A stretch of 61,479 nucleotides of DNA from Clostridium sp. LS (GTDB lineage: Bacteria; Bacillota; Clostridia; Clostridiales; Clostridiaceae): positions 1-61,479 of the forward strand of contig NZ_AUUU01000096.1 of the NCBI RefSeq assembly GCF_002760435.1, given 5' to 3'. The notes below the pieces were generated by a model. The model searched no databases. It was not told the DNA's origin and was given only the letters and a program-made list of their open reading frames with translations. The translations under genes and the position numbers were made by a program. Positions 1-7,849 of this stretch are shown here, one piece after another; position 1 is the first letter of the stretch, and every line of letters begins with the position of its first letter.

Positions 1-122
1 CATATTCACATTAATTTTTACACATTTTCTTTCTCTCATTTTTAACACACTCCTATATAAATAAATTATCTATAAAGGATATATGATTAAAAATGAAATT
101 TAACAAAAAAATTTTAAAAAAA

Positions 123-431
123 TTATTTTACACTTTTAAGTACAATCCCTTCTTTAAATCCCCCACGTTCCTCTCTCTTCTTTTCTCTAGCCTTTACGAG
201 TTCTTCTTCACTATACCCTAAGCTATCAGCAAGTCCAAACAAGACTTCCATTACATCTGCTAATTCCTCAAGATTTTTATCTTCTAAAAATTCATTAACT
301 TCCTCTTGTAATTTAGCTTCTAAAAGTTTGTACTTTTCCTCTTTAGATACAATTAAAGTATCACATTTCTTTCCATCGGCTTTTATAATTTCTGGTATTT
401 TATCTCTTACTAATTTATTGTATATCTTCAT
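123..431 (-). CDS. MazG-like nucleoside triphosphate pyrophosphohydrolase
   Basis: A complete 102-residue protein that begins MKIYNKLVRDKIPEII, the signature opening of the small all-alpha NTP pyrophosphohydrolases (MazG/PRA-PH superfamily) common in clostridia and phages. The family hydrolyses non-canonical or excess nucleoside triphosphates to the monophosphate, using Mg2+ held by an E-x2-E...E-x2-D arrangement. Here EEVNEF (about residues 43-48) and EELADVME (about 55-62) supply those acidic residues. The C-terminal REERGGF motif is also typical. A GAGGTG ribosome binding site lies just upstream of the ATG. The exact substrate cannot be told from sequence. A 29-bp piece of this same gene recurs at 13283-13311. 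Confidence 0.85.
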   Translation of the reverse strand: MKIYNKLVRDKIPEIIKADGKKCDTLIVSKEEKYKLLEAKLQEEVNEFLEDKNLEELADVMEVLFGLADSLGYSEEELVKAREKKREERGGFKEGIVLKSVK

Positions 432-577
432 TAAAGTTCACCTCTTCCTAAAGAGACTATATATTCTTCCTTTTCTTATAATCCTTATAAAACAATATAA
501 TTCCCATGATTAAAAATACACTCCCTATAAATAATATAAAATTAATCTATTCCATATATGCTCTCTAATCATTCTAA

Positions 578-721
578 TTAAACAGATTTTAATTTAGATA
601 TGGTATGATTTATGATAATTTCATCTGCTGCTCTAAGTATATTATTTATATCTTCCCCAGAAGGAGCTTTTTGTCCTGTTAAATCACTCAAATTATATCT
701 AACTCTTGATCTTCTAGTCAT
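578..721 (-). pseudogene. Short ORF resembling the N-terminus of an RQC-minor-type DNA-binding protein
   Basis: A 47-codon reading frame starts at ATG 721 behind AGAGGTG and encodes MTRRSRVRYNLSDLTG followed by a segment ending LRAADEIII. This resembles the start of small clostridial RQC-minor-type winged-helix proteins, where LRAADE is followed by a much longer DNA-binding part that is absent here. I therefore read it as a truncated gene rather than a functional small protein. A more decayed relative with the same LR..DEII core lies near 14150-14200. The assignment is from memory of the family and is uncertain. Confidence 0.4.
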
Positions 722-790
722 TCTAACACCTCTTTATGTATTTCATTACCAAAACCACCTAGTATCTCATCCTATATATTTTAGCATAAA

Positions 791-818
791 ATAAGAACTT
801 ACTTAACATAAGCTCTTA
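791..818 (-). terminator. Terminator-like inverted repeat downstream of RelE remnant
   Basis: An imperfect inverted repeat containing AAGAGCTTA and TAAGTTCTT, followed by TATTTTATG on the minus strand. Closely similar elements occur at 34538-34565, just downstream of the RelE pseudogene, and near 14098-14125. This suggests it travelled with, and once ended, a RelE-type toxin transcript. Confidence 0.4.
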
Positions 819-852
819 CAAAATCTATTTTTAAATATATCCCATGTATATC

Positions 853-945
853 TTATAATTGCGCATTATTTTTTCAGAAATTTCAATAATCCTGCTAAAA
901 AGTCTTTTTTGAGTATCTTTATACTAATAAATTTACTTATGAACT
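853..945 (-). pseudogene. RelE/ParE toxin remnant
   Basis: On the minus strand positions 920-861 read KDTQKRLFSRIIEISEKIMR. The KDTQKRL core is identical to residues 22-28 of the RelE-type protein encoded at 34585-34838. The reading frame is broken by an indel just upstream, where a degenerate KFI-like segment is visible, and runs into sequence with no continuation of the fold. It is a shard of a second toxin copy. Between here and 1039 a further 28-codon frame (ATG near 1032, TAG near 946) can be read but is not recognised. Confidence 0.5.
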
Positions 946-1039
946 AAAAATAATTCTTAAGTTCATCAATTGAATTCATATCAAATATTTCTGTACCTAT
1001 TACTTCTGTTACATCTTGAGGCATAGCCATTATTTTCTA

Positions 1040-1924
1040 TTAAAGACCATTATAAGCCTTTTCCAAAACTCCTAAATCGAATTTTTTCATTTTCAGAAAC
1101 GCCTCGGTTACTCGCTTTATCTTTTCTCTATCATCAGATCTCATCATGTCTTTCATAATTGTTGGTATGATTTGCCACGAAACTCCAAATTTATCTTTTA
1201 CCCATCCGCATTCCTCTGCCTCAGGTACGTGTGAAAGTTTATCCCAAAAATAATCAATCTCCTGTTGATTTTCACAGTTTACAATCATAGAAAATGCCTC
1301 GTTAAAACCGAAATCCACATCAAAGCCATTATCCATTGCAGAAAAATCAACACCATTAAGCTTGAAGGAAGCATAATTTATCTTTGCCTTTGGTGAAGTT
1401 GCTTCTCCTTCTCCATATCTGCTAATAGTTCCTATTTCTGAATTTTCAAATATTTCAGTGTAATACTTCACTGCTTCTTCTGCTTTCCCACATGATTGAT
1501 TTGAGAAAAGCAAGTTAGGAGTGATCTTTTGGGTGATTTGCCCATTATCTACAAGCATCAGCTGCCAGGACAAACCATATCTGTCTTCAACCCAAGCATA
1601 CCACTTACTAAAAGGATATTCACCAAGAGGCATTAACTCCTTCCCACCTTGTGATAATGCTTTCCATTTAGCATTTACTTCTTCTACAGAGTAGCAAGCT
1701 ACCATTAAAGAAATTGACGGATTAAATTTAAAGAAAGGCCCTGCACTAATAGCCTCAAATTGTTGTCCAGCCAGTTCAAAACTAACAAGCTCTGCATTTC
1801 CAGATGGAGTATTTTCTATTACTGTTACATTTAATAATTTTGATTGATCAAATAAACTAGTATAAAACATAGCTGCTTCTTTTGCTTCTTTGTCATACCA
1901 TAAATGTGGAACTATTTTTTGCAT
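1040..1924 (-). CDS. Two-domain VOC (PhnB-like) protein
   Basis: The protein consists of two tandem PhnB-like vicinal-oxygen-chelate modules. The first begins QKIVPHLWYDKEAKEAA and ends near residue 130; the second begins QKITPNLLFSNQSCGKAEEA. Each contains the characteristic W..D.FG.SWQ motif (DRYGLSWQLM and DKFGVSWQII). The fold is used by metal-dependent dioxygenases, glyoxalases and resistance proteins, and PhnB-like members mostly lack an assigned reaction. Start 1924 (MQKIVPHLW) is preferred because GGAGGAGA sits directly upstream; the ATG 15 bases earlier overlaps that ribosome binding site. It lies 32 bases downstream of the SRPBCC gene and is probably cotranscribed with it. Confidence 0.85.
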   Translation of the reverse strand: MQKIVPHLWYDKEAKEAAMFYTSLFDQSKLLNVTVIENTPSGNAELVSFELAGQQFEAISAGPFFKFNPSISLMVACYSVEEVNAKWKALSQGGKELMPLGEYPFSKWYAWVEDRYGLSWQLMLVDNGQITQKITPNLLFSNQSCGKAEEAVKYYTEIFENSEIGTISRYGEGEATSPKAKINYASFKLNGVDFSAMDNGFDVDFGFNEAFSMIVNCENQQEIDYFWDKLSHVPEAEECGWVKDKFGVSWQIIPTIMKDMMRSDDREKIKRVTEAFLKMKKFDLGVLEKAYNGL

Positions 1925-1956
1925 AGTAATCTCCTCCATAAATCATGTTATTCTAT

Positions 1957-2382
1957 CTATAAGGTTGTTCTCTCTGTATAGCTTTTAAAATTATCCAAAA
2001 TTGCCTGCCAGCCCATCTGCTGCATCTCAATGGAATTAGTACTCTCAGCTTCAAAGGTCTCAGTTACCTCTGTTTTATTTTCACTGCTGAAAAAATCTAT
2101 ACTAACTTTTCTTCCATCGCCTAATGTGTAAGTTATAATATCATATAATTTTACTTCATCATAAACTCCACCAAAGTCAAAGCCGAAGCTTCCATCTTTT
2201 GCTTCCATTCTTGAAAGAAATTTACCTCCAACTCTTAAATCATTTTCTGCAACCGTGGTATGCCAGTCCTCTGAAGCGTTGTTCCATTTTTTTATATGTT
2301 CTGGTTCTGTAAAGTATTGCCAAATTGTTTCTATAGGTGCATTAATAGTTGCTTTTATAGTTATTGTTTGCTTATCTTTCAT
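1957..2382 (-). CDS. SRPBCC / AHSA1-family protein
   Basis: A 141-residue START-like protein beginning with ITIKATINAPIETIWQYF, with TEPEHIKKWN and a late GWQAILDNFKSY, all typical of the activator-of-Hsp90-ATPase-1-like (AHSA1) branch of the SRPBCC superfamily. These bind hydrophobic ligands in a deep pocket. In bacteria they are often coupled to VOC-domain proteins, as here, where the PhnB-like gene follows directly. No ligand can be predicted. Confidence 0.85.
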   Translation of the reverse strand: MKDKQTITIKATINAPIETIWQYFTEPEHIKKWNNASEDWHTTVAENDLRVGGKFLSRMEAKDGSFGFDFGGVYDEVKLYDIITYTLGDGRKVSIDFFSSENKTEVTETFEAESTNSIEMQQMGWQAILDNFKSYTERTTL

Positions 2383-2445
2383 CTACTACTCTCCTCGTCT
2401 TATCATTTCTTTTTGTGATTCTATATTAGAACAATTCTCTTATAA

Positions 2446-4122
2446 CTATTGACCTAATTTAATAATACAGTCTTTCCTATAAAAAGAAATTCCATATTTA
2501 ATTATATCTTCATAGCCTTCTTCTTTAAGCTCTAACTCATATTTTTTCTCTTCTATCTGTTCTAATGCTTCATCACATTTCCTAAAGATTTCTTTAGGAT
2601 TATCAGAAACTTTAAGTTCTATTATTACTGCTGGCTCGAAGATTGATGGAGATTTTATATAAATATCACATCGTCCATCACCAGTCTCTCTGTTAGATTT
2701 TACTATATGATCATGCATATTAGAGAGAACACCTACAACAAAACCATGATAGAAATTTTCATATGCATCGTTAAAGCTTATGGTTTCTCTTAAAAGTTTA
2801 TTTAGTTCTTTTTGAAAAGTGTCACTATCTTTATTAAAGATTGCAGTATATAAAACACTTAAATCTTTAGCTTTTATTTTTTCCTCAAACCATTTTAGAA
2901 TTTTAGTTCTAAAAATATATTTAACTTCTCTATTGGGGATACTTAATTCCAAGTATCTATTATCTTCACTGTTCATTCTTTCATTAACTTTTTTAAAATA
3001 TCCAGTAAAGAACATGAAGTTCCATAAGTTATCCATTGTATCGTAAATTTCATCATAGGTTATATCTTCATGTACTGGCTTTTCTATAGCTTTCCCTTCA
3101 ATTAACAGCTCGATTTCTTTTTTAGTTGCTGTATCTGCTTTTTCTATTAGACTTTTAACTATGCTGTTTGAACTTGTATTTGCCCAATAGGAAGATGGAA
3201 ATGTATTGAGGTCTGTTACTAAATCTTTTACAAATCTTACTGCACTCCACGGATTATAAACCTCAGCACCTCCAAAAATATATCCATTGTACCATTCCTT
3301 TACTAAGGTATCTTTTTCATTCAAATTATAATCTTCAAGCATTTTATCAACTTCATTTTGAGTAAATCCAAAGTATTCATCATATGATTTATTTAATATA
3401 GAGATAATTTCTATATTATTTAGGCCTGTAAAAATGCTTTCTTTAGAAATTCTAAGGCATCCTGTTATTACAGCAAATTCTAAGGAACTATTAGTTTTTA
3501 ACGCTGATTCAAAAAGCGACCTTATGAAAGCAATCATTTGGTCATAAAAGCCCTCAAAGAATGAATTTTCAAGGGGTACATCATACTCATCTATAAGTAT
3601 GATAACTTTTTTTTCATGATACTTTTCTAAACATTGTGATAAAAATTTTAGGGCTGTTATATAAAGTTCTTCATTGGATTCTTTTCTTTCTATTCTTTCA
3701 TATTCTTCTTTTTCTTTGACTAATTTGTCACTTTTCAAAATATAATCATGGCGTCTAAATTCATCTACAAGCTCATCCTTGATACACTTTAGTGCTAATT
3801 CAAAGGTTGGCTGTTTAGCAGATTTCAACGACAAATTAATTACAGGATATTTTCCCATATGGGATGTGTATTTTTCTCCTGCCTTCATTATTTTTAAATC
3901 CTCAAATAAATAAGAATTGTCTTTCCCTTTATTTTCAAAGAAATATTGAAGCATACTCATATTTAAAGTCTTTCCAAACCTTCGTGGTCTTGTAAACAAA
4001 TTAACATCTGATTTATTATCTAATAAATCTTTTATAAGTAAAGTTTTATCAACAAAGTAATAACCTCTAGTTATTAATTTTTCAAAATTATCTATTCCTA
4101 TTGGCAGTGGTTTAAATTCCAT
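2446..4122 (-). CDS. AAA-ATPase-like protein with C-terminal PD-(D/E)XK nuclease domain
   Basis: A 558-residue member of the AAA-ATPase_like family that is expanded in clostridia and gut anaerobes. A degenerate Walker A, RPRRFGKTLN, lies near residue 45 and a Walker B, VIILIDEYD, near residue 175. The C-terminal third carries a PD-(D/E)XK core: GDGRCDIYI near 480 and AVIIELKVS near 500. The families are usually described as hypothetical or possible mobile-element/defence ATPases with a nuclease fold; no biochemical role is established to my knowledge. It is complete and stands alone. A decayed member of a similar class lies at about 35213-35600. Confidence 0.85.
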   Translation of the reverse strand: MEFKPLPIGIDNFEKLITRGYYFVDKTLLIKDLLDNKSDVNLFTRPRRFGKTLNMSMLQYFFENKGKDNSYLFEDLKIMKAGEKYTSHMGKYPVINLSLKSAKQPTFELALKCIKDELVDEFRRHDYILKSDKLVKEKEEYERIERKESNEELYITALKFLSQCLEKYHEKKVIILIDEYDVPLENSFFEGFYDQMIAFIRSLFESALKTNSSLEFAVITGCLRISKESIFTGLNNIEIISILNKSYDEYFGFTQNEVDKMLEDYNLNEKDTLVKEWYNGYIFGGAEVYNPWSAVRFVKDLVTDLNTFPSSYWANTSSNSIVKSLIEKADTATKKEIELLIEGKAIEKPVHEDITYDEIYDTMDNLWNFMFFTGYFKKVNERMNSEDNRYLELSIPNREVKYIFRTKILKWFEEKIKAKDLSVLYTAIFNKDSDTFQKELNKLLRETISFNDAYENFYHGFVVGVLSNMHDHIVKSNRETGDGRCDIYIKSPSIFEPAVIIELKVSDNPKEIFRKCDEALEQIEEKKYELELKEEGYEDIIKYGISFYRKDCIIKLGQ

Positions 4123-4209
4123 TTCATCACTTCCATTTCTTTTTCATTTCTTTCCCATTTCTTGTTATAGTATATTATAACCCATATTATACTTACTTAA
4201 AATAATAAA

Positions 4210-4254
4210 GAGCCAAACAAATAACAACTATAATAATTGCTTTTTGTTTGGCTC
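4210..4254 (-). terminator. Rho-independent terminator
   Basis: A perfect 12-bp stem GAGCCAAACAAA / TTTGTTTGGCTC with a 21-base loop. On the minus strand it is followed by TTTATTATTTT. It would stop transcripts arriving from the nucleotidyltransferase remnant before the AAA-ATPase gene. Confidence 0.7.
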
Positions 4255-4375
4255 CCTAGCTTCCGAAATTAGAATGTTTGCTTTTTTCTTTATTTATATA
4301 ACAAAATCTTTTTATAATAAATTAAATGTTGGTTAAAAGTGTAAGCTAACCATTTTTTATTGAACCTAAAAATAG

Positions 4376-4399
4376 ATGCAGTCAAATTAATGACTGCAT
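4376..4399. repeat. Perfect inverted repeat in a gene-free stretch
   Basis: ATGCAGTCA and TGACTGCAT are separated by AATTAA, a 9-bp perfect stem without a clear T tract on either side. The gene-free stretch 4255-4667 also contains three near-copies of ATCTTTTGTATA spaced about 20 bases apart at roughly 4460-4520. No coding potential is visible in it. Confidence 0.4.
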
Positions 4400-4667
4400 A
4401 ATCTATATAAACTTTAGGGGATAAAGAGAGTGGAGGGTATTATTGTGCTTCTAAACATTTTATCTTTTGTATACAACTTAATATCTTCTGTATATTTTTT
4501 ATATCTTTTGTATATATTTATAATAACATTTTATTACTTAATAATCAATATCACTTAGTATTTACTATCAAATTATTTTTCGACATTTCTTAATACTTAA
4601 ACTACTTCCCTTTAACTTTCTTTTGAATAAAGCCTTTCAGATGTTGCAGTCAATCCAAGTAAGAATT

Positions 4668-5012
4668 TTAGTATAAATAAGCACACTGTTTGCAATTATT
4701 ACAAGCAATGTGCTTATTATACCTAACCTTCAAAAACTCTTTTTCACTATCACCCAAGCTATATACACCAATCATATATATAACAGTATCTGTTACTGTA
4801 TCTTCAAATTGTTCAAAGCTTTGAAATCCATACATATTTTCTTTTCTTTCAATTGTAATTCCTCTTAAGTCTATGTCGCTACTATCTAAATTAGTTCCAT
4901 ATCCTATTGATCCTGAAAGTGTCAAATAAATGATGTTTTCTCCTAAATTTTCATTTTAATGGATGAATTTATATTCTTCTTTATTTAAAATTTCCTTTGT
5001 TACCCTGTTCAT
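4668..5012 (-). pseudogene. Truncated nucleotidyltransferase (Pol beta superfamily)
   Basis: The frame starts at ATG 5012 (MNRVTKEILNKEEYKFIH), meets an in-frame TAA at codon 19, and continues in the same frame into GSIGYGTNLDSSDIDLRGI. That segment is the G-S...D-x-D nucleotidyltransferase core of the YcgL-like family, which normally exceeds 200 residues. After about 45 further residues it ends in a cysteine-rich tail (CNNCKQC) that does not fit the family, so a deletion has probably joined the gene to foreign sequence. With both a nonsense codon and a truncation it cannot make an active enzyme. Confidence 0.75.
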
Positions 5013-5133
5013 TTATGCCCCCATATGAATTCAAAATATCTAAAATAAATTTAATTTATTGTTTATTTATAACTATTCATAATTCAGCCTTGCATTTAGT
5101 TACTTCTGACTATATCGCATATTAAATTTGATT

Positions 5134-6366
5134 CTATAAAATATTCCTAAAGTAATCATCAATCATATCTTTCATATCATCATACCCAATGCAGCTATAT
5201 GCTTCCTTCTCTACTAAGAAATTCACAAATAAATCTTGAACCTCTTCATCATTATATTGGGTCAAGAAATTAATACAAATGCCCCATAAACTTTGAAATT
5301 CTTCTTTATTAATTATCTTAATGCTTAGTTCTCTAGCTTTTGGTTTATTATTTACTTCAAGGTTATAAAATATATACTCTAATTCTTCTATGGGATCTTC
5401 TCCAATGTAATTTAACAATTCTAAAATTTTATTATCTGATGTATCTTCTGCCACTGTAGATAAAGCAAAAGTTTTATAGTCTATAAATTCCCTTTTAGGA
5501 CTTATTAAGTTAATAGCAATAGACTGTTTATTTCCTAAAATAACCTCTTGATAATTATGGTCAAAATTATTCTTGCTACTATTCCTATTATTAAAAAATC
5601 CTTTTATCTCCTTACCACTATTTAATTTACTAAATGGAATATCTTCATGTAAATAACGAATTCCTTCTTCCCCATTATTATATCTATACGAATATGGATT
5701 AATTACAGTAATGCAACTAAGATTTTTTCCTTCTAAATATGCGGCTGTTGCTTTATGGTGACCATCAATTAATAATGCCATAAATCCTCTTAATTCAATT
5801 GCAATCCCAAATAATTTTTCACCATTCTTAATTCTTTCTCTGTAATAATCAACTCTTTCTTTGTTATAGCACTCCATTCCTTGAGATGGCACCATAAATT
5901 TTGGTACTCCAGCAACGCATTTGCAGTCATAATATAAATCTGCACTTGCATTATAATTTTGACTAACACCATCTAACTTCCAAAAAAAATTTCCTTCTCC
6001 ATCTGTTGGAACTAACTCAATTTCTTTTAAAACATAATATCCATTGTCAAGTAGTGATAGTATGGGCTTTATTTTTTCAAATCCATCTTCTATATTTTGT
6101 ATTGAATTAATATTGTTTAATATTTTAATTACTTCACTATCGACCTTTTCTCTGCCTTCTGCTAACTGAATTAAAAGTGAACAAGTTGGACAATATTGTG
6201 AATTAGTCATAACTAAAGGAGTATTCCCTAAAAAATACGCTTCTTTTACATTATCATTTTCATCTTTAACATATTTCATTTTTAATTTTCCATGACCATT
6301 TTTTACTTTAAATAAAATATCTGCATTATTTATTTTCTGAAGTTCTGAAACTTCTGCCAATTTCAT
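5134..6366 (-). CDS. ParB/sulfiredoxin-like protein linked to RtcB
   Basis: A 410-residue protein that I do not recognise as a named family. Residues 195-213 read FMALLIDGHHKATAAYLEG, which matches the DGHHR-x2-A motif of ParB/Srx-fold domains; in that fold the motif contacts nucleotide or DNA backbone. A CPTC motif at 59-62 and Cys148/Cys150 could bind metal. The C-terminal 120 residues look alpha-helical and acidic. Its start is 29 bases after the rtcB stop on the same strand, with a GAGGAAGTGG ribosome binding site, so it is very likely the last gene of the rsr-Y RNA-rtcB operon. A role in RNA repair or in handling a nucleotide cofactor is inference from context only. Confidence 0.7.
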   Translation of the reverse strand: MKLAEVSELQKINNADILFKVKNGHGKLKMKYVKDENDNVKEAYFLGNTPLVMTNSQYCPTCSLLIQLAEGREKVDSEVIKILNNINSIQNIEDGFEKIKPILSLLDNGYYVLKEIELVPTDGEGNFFWKLDGVSQNYNASADLYYDCKCVAGVPKFMVPSQGMECYNKERVDYYRERIKNGEKLFGIAIELRGFMALLIDGHHKATAAYLEGKNLSCITVINPYSYRYNNGEEGIRYLHEDIPFSKLNSGKEIKGFFNNRNSSKNNFDHNYQEVILGNKQSIAINLISPKREFIDYKTFALSTVAEDTSDNKILELLNYIGEDPIEELEYIFYNLEVNNKPKARELSIKIINKEEFQSLWGICINFLTQYNDEEVQDLFVNFLVEKEAYSCIGYDDMKDMIDDYFRNIL

Positions 6367-6395
6367 AATTCCACTTCCTCTTTTAATTATTTTAA

Positions 6396-7619
6396 TTACC
6401 CTTGAGCCTTAAAATTATAAATTGGTTTAATTATTTCAATAATATCAACAGTTTCAGAAATATTTTGAAGTATTTCTTCCTTAGGCTTATATACCATTGG
6501 AGCTTCATCAAGTGTTGCTTCTGTAACCGAAGTTGTAAAAATCCCTTCCATTGAAGCCTTAAAATCCTCTAAACTCACTTTTTCTTTAGCTTTAGTCCTG
6601 CTCATAATACGCCCTGCCCCGTGTGGTGCTGAATAATTCCAATCTGGATTTCCTTTTCCTATAGCAATTATGCTTCCATCTCTCATATTAAGTGGAATTA
6701 ATACTTTTTCTCCTTCATAAGCTGAAATACTTCCTTTTCTAATTATATTGTCCTTGAAATTTATATAATTATGGGTAGTAGAAAATGACTCAAATTCTTC
6801 AAAGCCTTTTCCAAGGAGCTTCTTTAAAATTATATCTGCCATAGTGTCTCTATTTAAAACAGCATACTCTTGACAGATATTCATATCATTTAAATAATCC
6901 TTTCTGTAATCTCCACTTAAAAAGCATAATTCTTTTGGATAGCTTGGCATTAAGTCATTATATAATGCTTCTAAATCTCTTAAAGTTTTTTGGATTTCCT
7001 TTCTACGTCCAGCAGCTTTATATTCGCTAATTATCTTATCTCTTTTAACAAAATAAGCTCCTTTACCACTGCATAAAGCTATAGCCAAATTTTGATAAAT
7101 ATTAGCTACCTGGTTTCCCAAATTTCTGCTTCCTGAATGAATTACAAGATATTTAGTGCCATCAGCACTTTCATTTAATTCAATAAAGTGGTTTCCTCCA
7201 CCTAAGGTACCAATACTTCTTTCAATCCTTTTAGTATCTTTCAAGCTTCTAAAGCATTTTAAATTTTGCAATTCTGGAAACCTAACAATTCTTCCTTCAT
7301 GAACCTTCATTCCTGAAGGAACATATTTATGGATGATATCATCTAACTTTTCTAAATCAACATCTACTCTTCCTAAATTTACAGTTAACATGCCACATCC
7401 AATATCAACTCCTACAATATTAGGAATAACCTTATCGCCTAAATCTGCTGTAAATCCAATAACACAGCTTGCCCCTTTATGAGTATCTGGCATTATTCTA
7501 ACCTTGCAGCCCTCTACAAAAGGCTGATTGCATAATTCCTCTAATTGTTCAATTGCTTCTATTTCTATATTATCTGCAAATACTTTTGCAGTATTATATT
7601 TTCCTTTAACTTCTATCAT
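6396..7619 (-). CDS. rtcB: RNA-splicing ligase RtcB
   Basis: A full-length 407-residue RtcB. The family ligates RNA 2',3'-cyclic-phosphate or 3'-phosphate ends to 5'-OH ends using GTP and Mn2+ through an RNA-ligase-guanylate intermediate. Diagnostic motifs are present: VGVDIGCGM with the metal-binding Cys75, GGGNHFIEL, HSGSRNLG, and SAPHGAGRIMSR with the predicted guanylylated histidine at about residue 333. The start is supported by GAGGAGAAATATTTATG. It follows a Y RNA and rsr and precedes the ParB-like gene on the same strand. Neither an archease nor the RNA cyclase RtcA is encoded nearby, unlike the rsr-yrl-rtcBA operon of Salmonella. Confidence 0.97.
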   Translation of the reverse strand: MIEVKGKYNTAKVFADNIEIEAIEQLEELCNQPFVEGCKVRIMPDTHKGASCVIGFTADLGDKVIPNIVGVDIGCGMLTVNLGRVDVDLEKLDDIIHKYVPSGMKVHEGRIVRFPELQNLKCFRSLKDTKRIERSIGTLGGGNHFIELNESADGTKYLVIHSGSRNLGNQVANIYQNLAIALCSGKGAYFVKRDKIISEYKAAGRRKEIQKTLRDLEALYNDLMPSYPKELCFLSGDYRKDYLNDMNICQEYAVLNRDTMADIILKKLLGKGFEEFESFSTTHNYINFKDNIIRKGSISAYEGEKVLIPLNMRDGSIIAIGKGNPDWNYSAPHGAGRIMSRTKAKEKVSLEDFKASMEGIFTTSVTEATLDEAPMVYKPKEEILQNISETVDIIEIIKPIYNFKAQG

Positions 7620-7710
7620 AAATATTTCTCCTCTAATTTATCTTTTATAGATTAGTGACTGCCACCAATTTATTAAGAAATCATTTTTCAATATATAACT
7701 TTAAAATTAA

Positions 7711-7842
7711 GGGGAGAAAAACTATTTAAGTATTTAGTGCTCTACCACCTGAGCTACTTATAATTTCTGATAATTATAAGACCGGATTCGAACCGGTGAC
7801 ATCTATCGTTAACAGCGAAGTAACTTAAATATACACTTCCCC
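7711..7842 (-). ncRNA. Y RNA of YrlA type with permuted tRNA-like domain (copy 1)
   Basis: Read on the minus strand, the ends pair (GGGGA with TCCCC, then ATTTAAG with CTTAAAT) around an internal loop containing AGTGTAT. TTACTTCG follows the inner stem. Inside are elements of a tRNA in permuted order. First comes a T arm (7781-7797) with a 5-bp ACCGG/CCGGT stem and the canonical TTCGAAT loop. Next is a 9-bp acceptor-like hairpin (7757-7780). Last is a D arm GCTC-AGGTGGTA-GAGC (7739-7754) with the conserved GG. This is the architecture described for bacterial YrlA RNAs, which bind the Ro60 orthologue Rsr and mimic tRNA. It starts 8 bases after the rsr stop codon, so it is probably processed from the operon transcript. 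CTGTTAA just before the T arm equals an Asn-type anticodon loop. Confidence 0.9.
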
Positions 7843-7849
7843 TATATTT

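Noticed and set aside
2446..4122. Classical anti-phage defence island with the AAA-ATPase/nuclease gene
   Set aside because: The family is a common stand-alone gene in clostridia and no second defence gene is adjacent.
4435..4530. Iteron-like origin from three ATCTTTTGTATA near-copies
   Set aside because: Only three diverged AT-rich units, no replication gene and no DnaA boxes seen.
7711..7842. A tRNA gene suggested by perfect T and D arms
   Set aside because: The arms are in permuted order (T arm, closed acceptor hairpin, D arm) and the ends form a Y RNA-type stem; there is no open acceptor end and no CCA.
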